The notes under the pieces are model-generated. The model saw only the letters and a list, made by a program, of their open reading frames with translations. It had not been told where the DNA came from and did no database searches. A stretch of DNA of 29,152 nt from a virus. Positions 8,375 to 15,766 of this stretch are shown piece by piece; within the stretch, counting starts at the first letter, position 1, and each line of letters starts with the position of its first letter. The position numbers were made by a program, and so were the translations under genes. Where the stretch lies: positions 1-29,152 of IMG/VR virus record IMGVR_UViG_3300032058_000080. One strand, written 5' to 3'.

Positions 8375-9951
8375 GAGCAATATAGTTTCCCTCCTGGCGC
8401 GCATAGATATAGCCGTTTCCTCGCTCTAGTTATTCCAACGTAGTAAATCCTCAGTATATCGTCCCTCCTCTCCTGTGTATTAAAATCCACGTAGAATGAT
8501 GGTGATAAGTCGGGGTACAGGATTACATTATCTGCCTCACCGCCCTTTACGCTGTGGATAGTGCCGACCACTAAGAGTGGTGTTTGTTCCAGCGCTCTAA
8601 ATCCGCGCTTTTTAAAAACCTTGACAGGATATTCGTATCCATTTTTCCTCGTCGCCAGGAGTGACTGCATAAGCCAATCCTCGTCGCCGGAGAACACGGC
8701 CGGGAAGTCGTCCCGGAATACTTTGAGCAATAAGTCAATGCTTACCTCCTCATGTGGCTTCAGCTTTGCCAATCGCTCAATCTCTGTTTTAGCTCCGCGT
8801 GGCAAGAGCTTCGCTGATAAGTCCTGCGCCCAGTAGTAAAGCTCTGAATATGTCCACGGGCGTGCGTGGTCGGTACAGTCCTCGCGTATGAGTAGATAAT
8901 TCCGGAGTGCCATCGCCCCATGACCGAATAGTGGATTCCAGTCTCCACGCGTCCGCCGCCAAGGGTTGTGGAAGGGTAGTCCGTATTTCCGCAGTACTGC
9001 AATTGTCGGCTCCAAGAACATTGAGCAGAAAGCCAAAATAGCCACAGTTTCGCCGTTGCTCAAATGCCTTTCGATTATTTCCAGAAGTGCCTCCGGATAC
9101 CGCCACTGTACGTTGATTTTTAGCACTTCCCCTTCCTCTTCCCGTGGATAGTACTCTTTAGGCTCCCTGTGCTGAATTCTATCAGTAACAGATTTGGCTA
9201 GCCTGTGCACCGCGCGTGGCACTCTGTAAGATTGCCGTAAAACCTTCTTTTGTTCCTCCGGGAGCGGTGGCTGGAGCATAATATCGTAAGAGCTCCCCGC
9301 CCACGAATACAAACATTGGTCATCGTCTCCGGCCAGGAAAAGCCGGCTTGTATGTCCTGCCCAACTCCTTACCAAGCTAATTGATAGCCGGGACAAGTCC
9401 TGTGCCTCGTCGATGATTAGTACTTGAGCTTTTTTAGGCTTAGCGGATTCCCGGAGTGCCAGCTCCAGCATGTCCGTGAAGTCGATTCCTCCATTAGCCG
9501 TTTTCCATTCCTCCCAGCGTTCCGCAAACTGTGTAACTGATTGAGGCCAGAAGTGGCGGGGAGTCTGCCTGGCTCTCAAAATATTGTATGCCGAAAATAG
9601 CTTGTCTCCAGTGGTCTCCTTCTGGTATTCCTCAAAAGATTCATCAATCGTCGCCTTGGCTCCAGAAAGTGCGTAGACAGGATAACATTGATTCCAGTCT
9701 GCAATGGCATTAGCGGTCTCAAGCAATGGAGGTCGGCCAAGTGCCTGATAAGCCAGGGAGTGGAGTGTCCCCACATTGTCCTCCGGCATAAGACCCTTTA
9801 TCCGTGATGCAATCTCTCTAGCAGCTGTCCGGGTTAGGGAAGCGATGAAAATTGTATCTCCTGACGTTCCATTATTTAGCTCTTTCTCCACTTGCCTTTT
9901 TAAAAACGTTGTTTTTCCCGTTCCGGGAGGCCCGAAGATTCTATATTCCAT
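8371..9951 (-). CDS. Superfamily 1 (UvrD/Rep-like) DNA helicase
   Basis: The 526-residue protein shows the SF1A set in order: Walker A GPPGTGKTT (7-15), motif Ia-type 'SLTRTAAREI', 'GTLHSLAYQAL', Walker B DEAQD (181-185), motif III GDDDQCLYSWAG (208-219), motif IV-like 'SYRVP', motif V 'TIHSVKGGEADNVIL' and motif VI 'YYVGITRARKRLYL'. It is shorter than PcrA/UvrD (about 720 residues), so accessory subdomains are reduced, as in many phage helicases. It should unwind DNA 3' to 5' during replication or recombination. GGGAGGAGG precedes the ATG. The gene overlaps the primase gene by 11 bases and is last in the leftward operon. Confidence 0.93.
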   Translation of the reverse strand: MEYRIFGPPGTGKTTFLKRQVEKELNNGTSGDTIFIASLTRTAAREIASRIKGLMPEDNVGTLHSLAYQALGRPPLLETANAIADWNQCYPVYALSGAKATIDESFEEYQKETTGDKLFSAYNILRARQTPRHFWPQSVTQFAERWEEWKTANGGIDFTDMLELALRESAKPKKAQVLIIDEAQDLSRLSISLVRSWAGHTSRLFLAGDDDQCLYSWAGSSYDIMLQPPLPEEQKKVLRQSYRVPRAVHRLAKSVTDRIQHREPKEYYPREEEGEVLKINVQWRYPEALLEIIERHLSNGETVAILAFCSMFLEPTIAVLRKYGLPFHNPWRRTRGDWNPLFGHGAMALRNYLLIREDCTDHARPWTYSELYYWAQDLSAKLLPRGAKTEIERLAKLKPHEEVSIDLLLKVFRDDFPAVFSGDEDWLMQSLLATRKNGYEYPVKVFKKRGFRALEQTPLLVVGTIHSVKGGEADNVILYPDLSPSFYVDFNTQERRDDILRIYYVGITRARKRLYLCAPGGKLYCS

Positions 9952-11497
9952 TATTGACCTCCTCCCACGGGATAGCCCACGCTAGCTTAGAAGTCTTAGC
10001 CACGTAAATAGTCTGAGCATAAGCTCCTGCCGCTCGGAGCATTATTGCTAATTGCCGCACACTGATTGTTTCTCCCAGTGCCCGAGTGGTGTAACAGGCC
10101 AGTGACCGCAGGATAATATAGACCGTACCGCCTTTTATGAATGGTGCATCGTTCATAAGCGCTTCCTGGTATTCCGATTCTTCGGCCACAGGGTTATCCC
10201 GCAGGTATCGAGAAACCAACTCCCGAATTTGCTCTTCTCCGGCCTCGCCTACGTCTAAGGCTTCGCAGGAGTCCAGGAGTAGCTGAGCTAAGACTTGCCA
10301 GCGGCTTTTGGGGATTTTAGGGATTAGAATATTTGCGCTCGCCGCAATGACGTCCCGGAAGCTAGCTTCGTTAATGAGCTTGCTAACCTTTAGTTGTGAT
10401 ATCGCTTCCGTTACTCCGTCATGCTCGATTTCCAGCCGGTAAGTCGGCTCTCCATACGTCGAGAATTTGACAACCTTCGCTATCCGGAATTGCCGCTGTG
10501 GTATGAGTGCCGCAAGTTGAGCGTTCACAATATCCAGTGCGCTCTGCTTATCGCTTACCTGTAATGGTGGCGGGTCGCTTGGGTTTTCTCTTGCCTTCGC
10601 TATTGTCCGCTCGTAATATTGAGCTGTCTTGATATCGCCTTTCCAGCGCCGGCGGTGTGCCACGAGTAAATCGCAAATTTGTTGGTCCGTCCATCCCGCC
10701 CTTGCTGCCCTGACTGCCAGGCTTAAGTCATATCCACTAAGGCTTTGGTCAATCAAATCACTCCGCTGGTGCTCGAATGTGTCCAGTACAGTTTTATCCG
10801 CAGCAATTAGTTGTTGCCACAGCTCAATCGGAGGAGTCCCTTCAGGGTTTAGGGTAATCGTTGCTTTTTTATCCGCATAAATAGAATGTTGAACGTTGAT
10901 AGGCAAAATTGATGTTGCGTCTAAGATGTCTTCTATGCTGTAAAGGTGTCCTGTCTCCTGCTCTATCATCACGGCTGTGCCCGCCTTGCTGTTAATTGTG
11001 CCGGGCAAGCGGAGTACACGCATCAAATCGTGGGTGCTGTCTATTGCCCAACCTTTCTCTTTAGCAATATGCTGTAGAGCAGCCTGGAGTGTCCTCACTG
11101 CTAGTCCCGCCCGCTCCAAGTCAAACTCCGGAGCTGAGAGCTGCCAGTAGGCATGGACGCCGCCGCCAGTGTTAATGACGAGTGATGGCTCAAGCATGAA
11201 TTTGCCAAGAATTTCGTCATAGACAGCCTTATGGCTAGGGGGGAGGGTTGGCTTCTTGTGGTAAGCGGTCGCTACGTCGATGTCTGCCCACAGGGCTGGG
11301 ACACAGAGGAGTGTGTCCCTGCTCCCGCGCGAATATGAGTTGCCAGGTGTTTTGTGTACCGCTACGCCAAAATAGACGTCCTTTAGTCCCCTGTACTTTG
11401 AGCTTAATTCGGAGAAGCTTTTAATGTCGCTCCACTCAGAGCGCTTACTTTGCCATATGTAGGTATATCCTTCCTCAACCAGGCTGAAAATCTCCAT
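9941..11497 (-). CDS. AEP-superfamily primase (RepB/PrimPol-like)
   Basis: The 518-residue protein carries archaeo-eukaryotic primase motifs: the metal-binding DxD (D72 and D74 in LWADIDV), the motif II His (H115 in NTGGGVHAYWQL) and a basic motif III region with DLMRVLRLPGTINSK (near 157-171). The segment at about 255-310 ('YDLSLAVRAARAGWTDQQICDLLVAHRR') resembles the primase C-terminal domain of plasmid and phage primases. No helicase ATPase motifs were found in the remainder, so an SF1 or SNF2 partner would do the unwinding. It should make primers for phage DNA synthesis. GGGAGGG precedes the ATG; the 3' end overlaps the helicase gene. Confidence 0.88.
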   Translation of the reverse strand: MEIFSLVEEGYTYIWQSKRSEWSDIKSFSELSSKYRGLKDVYFGVAVHKTPGNSYSRGSRDTLLCVPALWADIDVATAYHKKPTLPPSHKAVYDEILGKFMLEPSLVINTGGGVHAYWQLSAPEFDLERAGLAVRTLQAALQHIAKEKGWAIDSTHDLMRVLRLPGTINSKAGTAVMIEQETGHLYSIEDILDATSILPINVQHSIYADKKATITLNPEGTPPIELWQQLIAADKTVLDTFEHQRSDLIDQSLSGYDLSLAVRAARAGWTDQQICDLLVAHRRRWKGDIKTAQYYERTIAKARENPSDPPPLQVSDKQSALDIVNAQLAALIPQRQFRIAKVVKFSTYGEPTYRLEIEHDGVTEAISQLKVSKLINEASFRDVIAASANILIPKIPKSRWQVLAQLLLDSCEALDVGEAGEEQIRELVSRYLRDNPVAEESEYQEALMNDAPFIKGGTVYIILRSLACYTTRALGETISVRQLAIMLRAAGAYAQTIYVAKTSKLAWAIPWEEVNNGI

Positions 11498-11518
11498 CGT
11501 GCATTCCCTCCCGGAAGT

Positions 11519-11722
11519 CTATTTTCCGAAAGCTTGTTCGCGTGTTACCTCGCAAACAGGTAGTTCCTCATAGTAGACTTGAGCAGATGTCCGGTCAATC
11601 TCAGCTATTTGCACACACTCTGTTACCACTATAAAATATCTATTGTCATAGGTCTTGAGTAGGAAGATATTACTAGTGTCCGAGTCCTCGAGTGACAAAT
11701 CATGCGCTAGTAAAATAGACAT
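11519..11722 (-). CDS. Small unknown protein of the replication operon
   Basis: The 67-residue ORF is acidic and predicted to be beta-strand rich, with no recognised domain. It has a very strong ribosome binding site (AAAGGAGGTAC, 7 bases from the ATG) that is fully complementary over 11 bases to the 5' end of the small RNA predicted at 8277-8340. It ends 21 bases before the primase start and starts after a strong hairpin (11765-11784), so its translation may be set separately from the gene upstream. Confidence 0.7.
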   Translation of the reverse strand: MSILLAHDLSLEDSDTSNIFLLKTYDNRYFIVVTECVQIAEIDRTSAQVYYEELPVCEVTREQAFGK

Positions 11723-11764
11723 TGTTGTACCTCCTTTTTTTTTGGATGTTTGAAGTGAGAGAGT

Positions 11765-11784
11765 GGGGGCGGGTAACCGCCCCC
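11765..11784 (-). terminator. Strong GC hairpin between replication genes
   Basis: GGGGGCGG and CCGCCCCC form a perfect 8-bp stem with a 4-base loop just after the stop of the 11789 gene. On the minus strand it is followed by CACTCTCT, the same octamer that follows hairpins at 14161, 15716 and 16677, and then by A rather than T. It may be a partial terminator or an mRNA-end stabiliser; a standard U-tract is missing. Confidence 0.55.
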
Positions 11785-11788
11785 AGTG

Positions 11789-12472
11789 TTAGCCAATGTA
11801 GTCTTCGGCCGTGATTTCCCGGCCGCTAATGAGAGCTCCGACCACGTTGCCGTAGTTCCGGAGCTCATCTGTGATATCCTGCGGTACTTCGCCAACGAGC
11901 TTGAAGGTTGCCACGGGATATGTGATTCCCTGAGCGTTCCGGGCTTGTGCAATCCCTAGCTCGGTTATCACAGACCAGATAGGTTTGCCGGCGGAGGCCA
12001 GGCGCAAGAAGTACTTCCTGCAAGGGCCAACGGACGTGGGGGGCAGGATAACGATTTTGGGGATAAGCTCCCCCTCCTGGAGGAGTAATAGCTGCCGCAT
12101 TAGCTTGCATGCTTGGCCGCGGCCACCGTCCGAACCGAATTGTGAATATTGACACATGGTGCAATCCCCTCCGGGAGTGCCAACGCCGACCTTGCTATCC
12201 CGGCTGAAACAGTCCGGTGCGCTAGTGCCAGAGCTCATGTCCGAGCTCCAGTACGCTCGGCAGTCCCTCCAGTGGACTATGACACCGGTAAGTGTGGGGG
12301 CATTGGCCAAGCTTCCTTCTAACGTGGGTGCTTGCCATCCGCCTCCCGAAAGCCGTACTCGGTCTAAGTCAAATTCGGACACTGCCCCGCCAGTGTTGGC
12401 AATAAGCGTGTCAATATTCACTTTCGCTATCCAGGTTTCCTTCTCCTTCTGCGCCAGCTTATTGCTTGTCAT
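11789..12472 (-). CDS. Conserved phage-type Cys-rich protein of the replication module
   Basis: The start chosen is the ATG at 12472 (227 residues), because the upstream in-frame GTG lies inside the AAGGAGGTG ribosome binding site. A four-Cys cluster (C88, C104, C107, C122) with the pattern 'GTPGGDCTMCQYSQFGSD' looks like a zinc-binding loop. The C-terminal part is beta/alpha with 'PKIVILPPTSVGPCRKYFLRL'. I recall the same Cys-loop plus 'LPPTS' arrangement in unnamed proteins beside replication genes of other phages, perhaps with a ssDNA-binding role, but I cannot name the family. The gene overlaps the upstream one by 14 bases. Confidence 0.7.
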   Translation of the reverse strand: MTSNKLAQKEKETWIAKVNIDTLIANTGGAVSEFDLDRVRLSGGGWQAPTLEGSLANAPTLTGVIVHWRDCRAYWSSDMSSGTSAPDCFSRDSKVGVGTPGGDCTMCQYSQFGSDGGRGQACKLMRQLLLLQEGELIPKIVILPPTSVGPCRKYFLRLASAGKPIWSVITELGIAQARNAQGITYPVATFKLVGEVPQDITDELRNYGNVVGALISGREITAEDYIG

Positions 12473-12998
12473 TGTAATCACCTCCTTCCATTATACTGAT
12501 TATTCTGGCGATTGTCGCCAGTTCCTTGCTCAAAGTGCTCTTTGCTCTGTAAAGAGCACGGGCAAATGAGTAGACGTCCAAGGTTACAGTGATACCATCG
12601 ACGTCTATTGTTGCTCCTCCCGCTACCAAGTGAAGCGAAAAGTCGAGTGTTTGAAGAGTCGCCTCTCCTCCGCTAATTAAGTGAGCATCAATTGCCGCAG
12701 AGGCAAGAATACAGAGGATTGCCTCCTCTATAGTGCCAGTCCTCAGACACCAGAGCTCTTGCGCTCTGGCCAGTAAGCCTTCGGAGGCGCAGAACTCCCC
12801 GTCCGAGCTGATTTTTAGTGTAACAGGTGCTACGCTTAAGTATTGGCAAGTGCCAACGTATTTTGCATGACGTAGTTCGGACGCCGACACGCCGGGCTCA
12901 AGTAATATTAAGTCGACCTCACGAATGAGCTTCCTCACAAAGTCCCTGTCGACGATTACTCCGTCTCCGTCTCCTCTTCCTATCCTTAAGGTTACCAT
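12459..12998 (-). CDS. Unknown protein of the replication operon
   Basis: The 179-residue product has no recognised domain. It begins with a basic and acidic N-terminus, followed by mixed beta/alpha segments, an Ala/Leu-rich middle ('EEAILCILASAAIDAHLI') and a helical C-terminus ('ALYRAKSTLSKELATIARIISIM'). AAAGGAGGAAG lies 6 bases before the ATG. It overlaps the Cys-rich gene and follows the small HTH gene by 18 bases, so it is co-transcribed. A role in replication or its control is inferred from location only. Confidence 0.6.
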   Translation of the reverse strand: MVTLRIGRGDGDGVIVDRDFVRKLIREVDLILLEPGVSASELRHAKYVGTCQYLSVAPVTLKISSDGEFCASEGLLARAQELWCLRTGTIEEAILCILASAAIDAHLISGGEATLQTLDFSLHLVAGGATIDVDGITVTLDVYSFARALYRAKSTLSKELATIARIISIMEGGDYNDKQ

Positions 12999-13016
12999 TG
13001 TTCTTCCTCCTTTATT

Positions 13017-13211
13017 TTATTTCTTATATTCTGCGTTTGTCTCTCCGGCGAGTATCTTCTCCAGATACTCGCGGAGAATGTAGGTCCTGCCGCCTATCTT
13101 CAACGCTGGCAGGACTCCACGCTTAATAAGGAGTCTCACTCCTGGCGCACTCCTGCCAAGCATTCTGGCCGTCTCTTCGACGGTGCACCAGCGTTCTTGT
13201 AGGTTATTCAT
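13017..13211 (-). CDS. Small excisionase-like helix-turn-helix protein
   Basis: The 64-residue protein is an HTH_17/MerR-like winged DNA-binding domain: 'WCTVEETARMLGRSAPGVRLLIKRGVLPALKIGGRTYILREYLEKIL'. The first helix pair and the recognition helix come before the wing with the typical K-I-G-G-R-x-Y turn. Such proteins act as excisionases or small regulators. No integrase gene is seen in this window, so transcription or replication control is more likely than excision here. GGGGGTG precedes the ATG, and the gene overlaps its upstream neighbour by 8 bases. Confidence 0.85.
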   Translation of the reverse strand: MNNLQERWCTVEETARMLGRSAPGVRLLIKRGVLPALKIGGRTYILREYLEKILAGETNAEYKK

Positions 13212-13590
13212 TTATGCTCACCCCCTTTGCTACTATGCTGTAACGCTCCGTGATGTTGACATACGGCTCTAGCTCCGGAGGGATATTCTCCTCACGGGCT
13301 AGAGCCGAAAGCTTGCTGCTGTGGATGCTTAGTAGGTATTCAAGTCCTGTGCTTTGGAGGATTCCAAGCACAGTGCTAACGTCGGCGTCGCTGCGGAGCG
13401 AAGCCCACAGCTGCCGGCGGAGGTAGACGGTTTCGCCCGTGTCAGTGTGGATGCTTTGGAGTCCTTTGCGCTCGAATTCCTCGAGCAGCTTTTGTTCTAG
13501 GGCACTTAGTTGTTCCTTGACTTTCGCTAGCTGGCTCTCTAGCCTCTTTTTCCTTTGGGTAAGCTTGACGAATTGCTTGACGCTTCTCAT
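13204..13590 (-). CDS. Coiled-coil phage protein of unknown function
   Basis: The 128-residue product starts with a long basic and acidic helix (about residues 5-42) predicted to form a coiled coil ('RKKRLESQLAKVKEQLSALE'). A conserved-looking strand pair follows: 'GLQSIHTDTGETVYLRRQLWA'. I recall this helix plus 'TVYLRRQLWA' layout in unnamed phage proteins, loosely like Siphovirus Gp157. GAGGAGGAGG precedes the ATG by about 4 bases. It lies first after the zinc-motif gene and is probably in the same transcript from the promoter at 14087. Confidence 0.65.
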   Translation of the reverse strand: MRSVKQFVKLTQRKKRLESQLAKVKEQLSALEQKLLEEFERKGLQSIHTDTGETVYLRRQLWASLRSDADVSTVLGILQSTGLEYLLSIHSSKLSALAREENIPPELEPYVNITERYSIVAKGVSINE

Positions 13591-13620
13591 GTCCTCCTCC
13601 TCGTATGGGGGGTATGCCCT

Positions 13621-14046
13621 TTAGGCATCTGCCGCCAGGGCTTTTTTGTATTCCGGCTGGAGTTTCAAGTCGAGCATATTATCATGCTCTATCCACCATG
13701 CCGCCTGGGTCTTGGTGGATGCAGCTGCCAGAACGGCCCGCCGACATCGCTCGATGTCGGTTTCGCTGGTCCCACGCTCTTTCCAATTGTCGAGTTTGGT
13801 AAAAACGCGGTTTATCCACTCCAGTCTGATGCTATTCGCCCACGCCACTTGCTTCTCAGTCCCCGTTAGCTCAGGTAGCCCGAGCTCTTGAGTGAGTGCC
13901 TTTTCTTCTCTCCTCTTTTCTTCAATGTAGCAGGCTTTGCAGAGCTTGCTAGCCTCATACTTGAGTTGAGATTCCCTAGAAGTGTACGAACCGAATAGCG
14001 CTATCCTTTCCTCATGTCCACATGACCTCTTTACTGTGTATTTCAT
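13621..14046 (-). CDS. Zinc-motif protein, paralogue A
   Basis: The 141-residue protein has C9-x-H11 (SCGHEER) and C36-x2-C39 (LCKACYIEE), a likely zinc site, followed by 'LPELTGTEKQVAWANSIR'. The 'LTGxEKQ(I/V)AWAxxIR' motif is a feature I know from uncharacterised bacterial and phage proteins. A close paralogue sits at 16718-17143 (roughly two-thirds identical by eye, same length, same KALAADA end). It has its own strong promoter and a ribosome binding site ACAAGGAGGAGAAC. The function is unknown; a nucleic-acid-binding or host-factor-binding role is possible. It starts the replication transcript. Confidence 0.75.
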   Translation of the reverse strand: MKYTVKRSCGHEERIALFGSYTSRESQLKYEASKLCKACYIEEKRREEKALTQELGLPELTGTEKQVAWANSIRLEWINRVFTKLDNWKERGTSETDIERCRRAVLAAASTKTQAAWWIEHDNMLDLKLQPEYKKALAADA

Positions 14047-14086
14047 TGTTCTCCTCCTTGTGTGGTGTTTGTTGTCTTACATTATA

Positions 14087-14151
14087 ATTATAGTACATGC
14101 TTTGCTGTTTGTCAATCGGTTTTGCAAAAATTTTTAAAAAATTTTTTTTTA
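14087..14151 (-). promoter_or_regulatory. Strong promoter P1 with A/T upstream element
   Basis: Minus strand: TTGACA (14115-14110), 17-base spacer, TATAAT (14092-14087), with a run of A5/T5-type tracts (14125-14150) directly upstream of the -35 box like an UP element. Transcription should start near 14080, giving a leader of about 34 nt for the 14046 gene and the operon down to the helicase. Confidence 0.88.
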
Positions 14152-14160
14152 GAGAGTGGG

Positions 14161-14188
14161 GGAGAGGAGGTTTGAGTCCCTCCGCTCC
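14161..14188 (-). terminator. Hairpin before P1
   Basis: GGAG-A-GGAGG pairs with CCTCC-G-CTCC with one central mismatch, just after the stop of the 14197 gene. It is followed on the minus strand by CACTCTCT and an A/T tract instead of an immediate U-run. It belongs to a set of hairpins at equivalent positions whose arms differ but still pair. Confidence 0.55.
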
Positions 14189-14196
14189 TCCTTGCT

Positions 14197-14520
14197 TTAG
14201 CGTGTCCGGAAGCGAGCATAGCGGTCAAAGAGGCGGATTGCAGCTTCGGCCACAGCGCCGCTTCCGCTGTACAGAAAAGCAACGTATCTGATAACCGGTT
14301 CGCTATCCCGAAGCAAATCTAGGTATCTCCCCTCCCCATCCGGGAGGCGCACAGTCAGACAGTACGGACATTCTGCGCTCAAGGCCAGCTCCCCGTCCCG
14401 CGTTTGGAAGCCGACTGACTCCGCAGGGTATGGAGCATCGCTTCTGTTGGCACACTCGTGTGTGAACGAGCAGTCGAAGATTTCCAGAGCATCCCTGACG
14501 ATTTCCTTTGCTATTGACAT
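14197..14520 (-). CDS. Unknown accessory protein, paralogue of the 15264 gene
   Basis: The 107-residue protein aligns by eye over its whole length with the 111-residue product of 15264-15599: an N-terminal 'IVRDALEIFD' helix, a short variable beta-region, 'PVIRYVAFLYSGSGAVAEAA' and a basic end. It has three Cys (including CPYC) not kept in the paralogue. AAAAGGAGGAGGAG precedes the ATG. It is 19 bases downstream of the 14540 gene and most likely shares the P2 transcript. No known domain is recognised; context suggests an early accessory role. Confidence 0.65.
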   Translation of the reverse strand: MSIAKEIVRDALEIFDCSFTHECANRSDAPYPAESVGFQTRDGELALSAECPYCLTVRLPDGEGRYLDLLRDSEPVIRYVAFLYSGSGAVAEAAIRLFDRYARFRTR

Positions 14521-14539
14521 TGTTCTCCTCCTCCTTTTC

Positions 14540-15220
14540 TCAGTCTTTAATAGTTATAATAAAAGTATGTGTTAGTAGTGTCTCTCTGTTCAGAACCTGC
14601 TCCTTGTAGAGTAAGCCAGCAGGTACCCCGTCTCGGGTATAGCCTAATGCCAATGTGGTGTCCGGGCTCTTAAGCTCTGGCCGGTAGCGAAGTACCGGCA
14701 TGCCTTCCCAGCTCAACAGTTCATAGGCTGCCCAGGCTCCATGCCAGCCTCCAAGCACTGGAATTGTGAGCTCTGCATGAATCTGGTACGGGTTGAGAAT
14801 TAAAAACTGATGCGTATAGTCAAGCGTGATGGTGTCGATAATCGCCTCGTTTGCCGTTGTGGAGAGCTTGACAATGTGCGATGGCTTGGCATAGTCAAGC
14901 AGCAACTTCCAGGGGCTTGAAACAATCGCCCATTCGTCCATTGTAAGCTTATGCCAGGCAATGAGCTCATTATCATAAGCCGTTGCCTGGATTTCCCGCC
15001 CACGAAGTGTGTGCATCCTCCGGCATGCGTGGTCGCGCGGCGTGAGGAGCGTAACTCCTCCTAACAACTCCCTGAAAGCAATGTAGGACCGGGACGTAAG
15101 AAAACGAATCATCATTCCCTTGTCCTTTTTAAAGAACTCCACGCCACGTGCGCCGACCATATGTGTATGGCGTGGTATGCAGATTAGTGCAGTGTCGCGA
15201 GTCGCTTTAATAAGGTACAT
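14540..15220 (-). CDS. Unknown accessory protein (226 aa)
   Basis: The start is set at the ATG at 15220, which has CAAAGGAGGAGG 5 bases upstream; a longer in-frame reading to 15262 would run through a hairpin. The product is beta-rich, without membrane segments, and contains 'PVLGGWHGAWAAYELLSWEG' and 'GMPVLRYRPELKSP'. It may be a distant relative of the 263-residue product of 15767-16558 (compare 'YELLSWEGMPVLRY' with 'YDLVLTHKGSPVLEL'), but the match is weak. No named family is recognised. It is co-transcribed with the 15264 and 14197 genes. Confidence 0.6.
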   Translation of the reverse strand: MYLIKATRDTALICIPRHTHMVGARGVEFFKKDKGMMIRFLTSRSYIAFRELLGGVTLLTPRDHACRRMHTLRGREIQATAYDNELIAWHKLTMDEWAIVSSPWKLLLDYAKPSHIVKLSTTANEAIIDTITLDYTHQFLILNPYQIHAELTIPVLGGWHGAWAAYELLSWEGMPVLRYRPELKSPDTTLALGYTRDGVPAGLLYKEQVLNRETLLTHTFIITIKD

Positions 15221-15232
15221 TTTTCCTCCTCC

Positions 15233-15263
15233 TTTGAAGAAGGGGGTAAAGCCCCCCTTCAAA
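15233..15263 (-). other. Hairpin abutting a ribosome binding site
   Basis: TTTGAAG plus GGGGG (15233-15246, with a two-A bulge) pairs with CCCCC plus CTTCAAA (15252-15263), a 12-bp stem. It fills exactly the space between the stop of the 15264 gene and the GGAGGAGG of the 15220 start. There is no U-run, so it is more likely an RNA processing or translation-control element than a terminator. Confidence 0.6.
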
Positions 15264-15599
15264 CTAAAGCTTTAGCCAAAAGATGCGATATGCTCTATAT
15301 CGCATCCATCGCTGGTACAGTTGTTGGGCCGCTTGCTTGACGTCATCGCTAACACCATGTTGGTTAGCCACATACTCGATAACCGCCGGCCAATCCATCG
15401 AAGGGTCAACCCAAAAGGTCTTACTGTCGCACATAACAACAAGGCCGTCGGAGTGAGTGGCACTCCTGGCCAAAACTCCTGTTTCAGAGCGGATTCCTAG
15501 TGGCTCTCCCGCCACTGGGGCGTCGCCTCGATACCAGTGTCCCCAGCTGGCATCGAGAATCCTCTTTGTCTCGCGTACAATGTTCTTTGTTGCTTTCAT
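15264..15599 (-). CDS. Unknown accessory protein, paralogue of the 14197 gene
   Basis: The 111-residue product shares the same plan as the 107-residue product of 14197-14520: 'IVRETKRILDASWGHW', a variable middle, 'AVIEYVANQHGVSDDVKQAA' and a basic aromatic end. The Cys residues of the paralogue are mostly absent, so a metal site is unlikely to be the common function. The ATG has CAAGGAGGAAC upstream and promoter P2 lies about 50 bases before it. Together with the 15220 gene it looks like one half of a duplicated large-plus-small gene pair. Function is unknown. Confidence 0.65.
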   Translation of the reverse strand: MKATKNIVRETKRILDASWGHWYRGDAPVAGEPLGIRSETGVLARSATHSDGLVVMCDSKTFWVDPSMDWPAVIEYVANQHGVSDDVKQAAQQLYQRWMRYRAYRIFWLKL

Positions 15600-15646
15600 T
15601 GTTCGTTCCTCCTTGTGTTGTTGTTGTGTTGTTGTCTTACATTATA

Positions 15647-15708
15647 ATTATATCACAGATGTTGCTGTTTGTCAATCAGTTTTGCAAAAATTTTTAAAAA
15701 TTTTTTTT
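15647..15708 (-). promoter_or_regulatory. Strong promoter P2 with A/T upstream element
   Basis: Minus strand: TTGACA (15675-15670), 17-base spacer, TATAAT (15652-15647), and A/T tracts (15685-15708) upstream. The leader to the 15599 start contains the same GTAAGACAACA segment as P1, P3 and P4. Confidence 0.88.
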
Positions 15709-15715
15709 AGAGAGT

Positions 15716-15744
15716 GGAGGAGGAGGATTAATCCTCGCTCCTCC
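15716..15744 (-). terminator. Hairpin before P2
   Basis: GGAGGAG-GAGGAT pairs with ATCCTC-CTCCTCC, 13 bp with one bulged G and a 2-base loop. It is followed on the minus strand by CACTCTCT and an A-run. It lies 22 bases after the stop of the 15767 gene. The T-run is displaced, so termination efficiency is uncertain. Confidence 0.6.
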
Positions 15745-15766
15745 TTGTGCTGGCATACCGGAAGCC

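Noticed and set aside
8314-8385. Rightward mini-ORF (GTG at 8341, 14 codons) after two ribosome binding-like segments
   Set aside because: The two RBS-like segments are explained as the reverse complement of the CU-rich small RNA arm; the GTG is only 4 bases from the site, the peptide is tiny, and the opposite strand has a perfect promoter and terminator.
12156-12569. Rightward 137-codon ORF opposite the Cys-rich gene
   Set aside because: It lies antisense to two well-supported leftward genes, has no ribosome binding site and has a composition typical of a shadow frame.
13017-13211. Excisionase of an integration module
   Set aside because: The HTH fits the excisionase family, but no integrase or attachment site was seen in the window, so a lysogeny module cannot be supported.
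15221-15262. Longer start of the 226-residue gene
   Set aside because: The extension would encode the hairpin and the ribosome binding site of the 15220 start.
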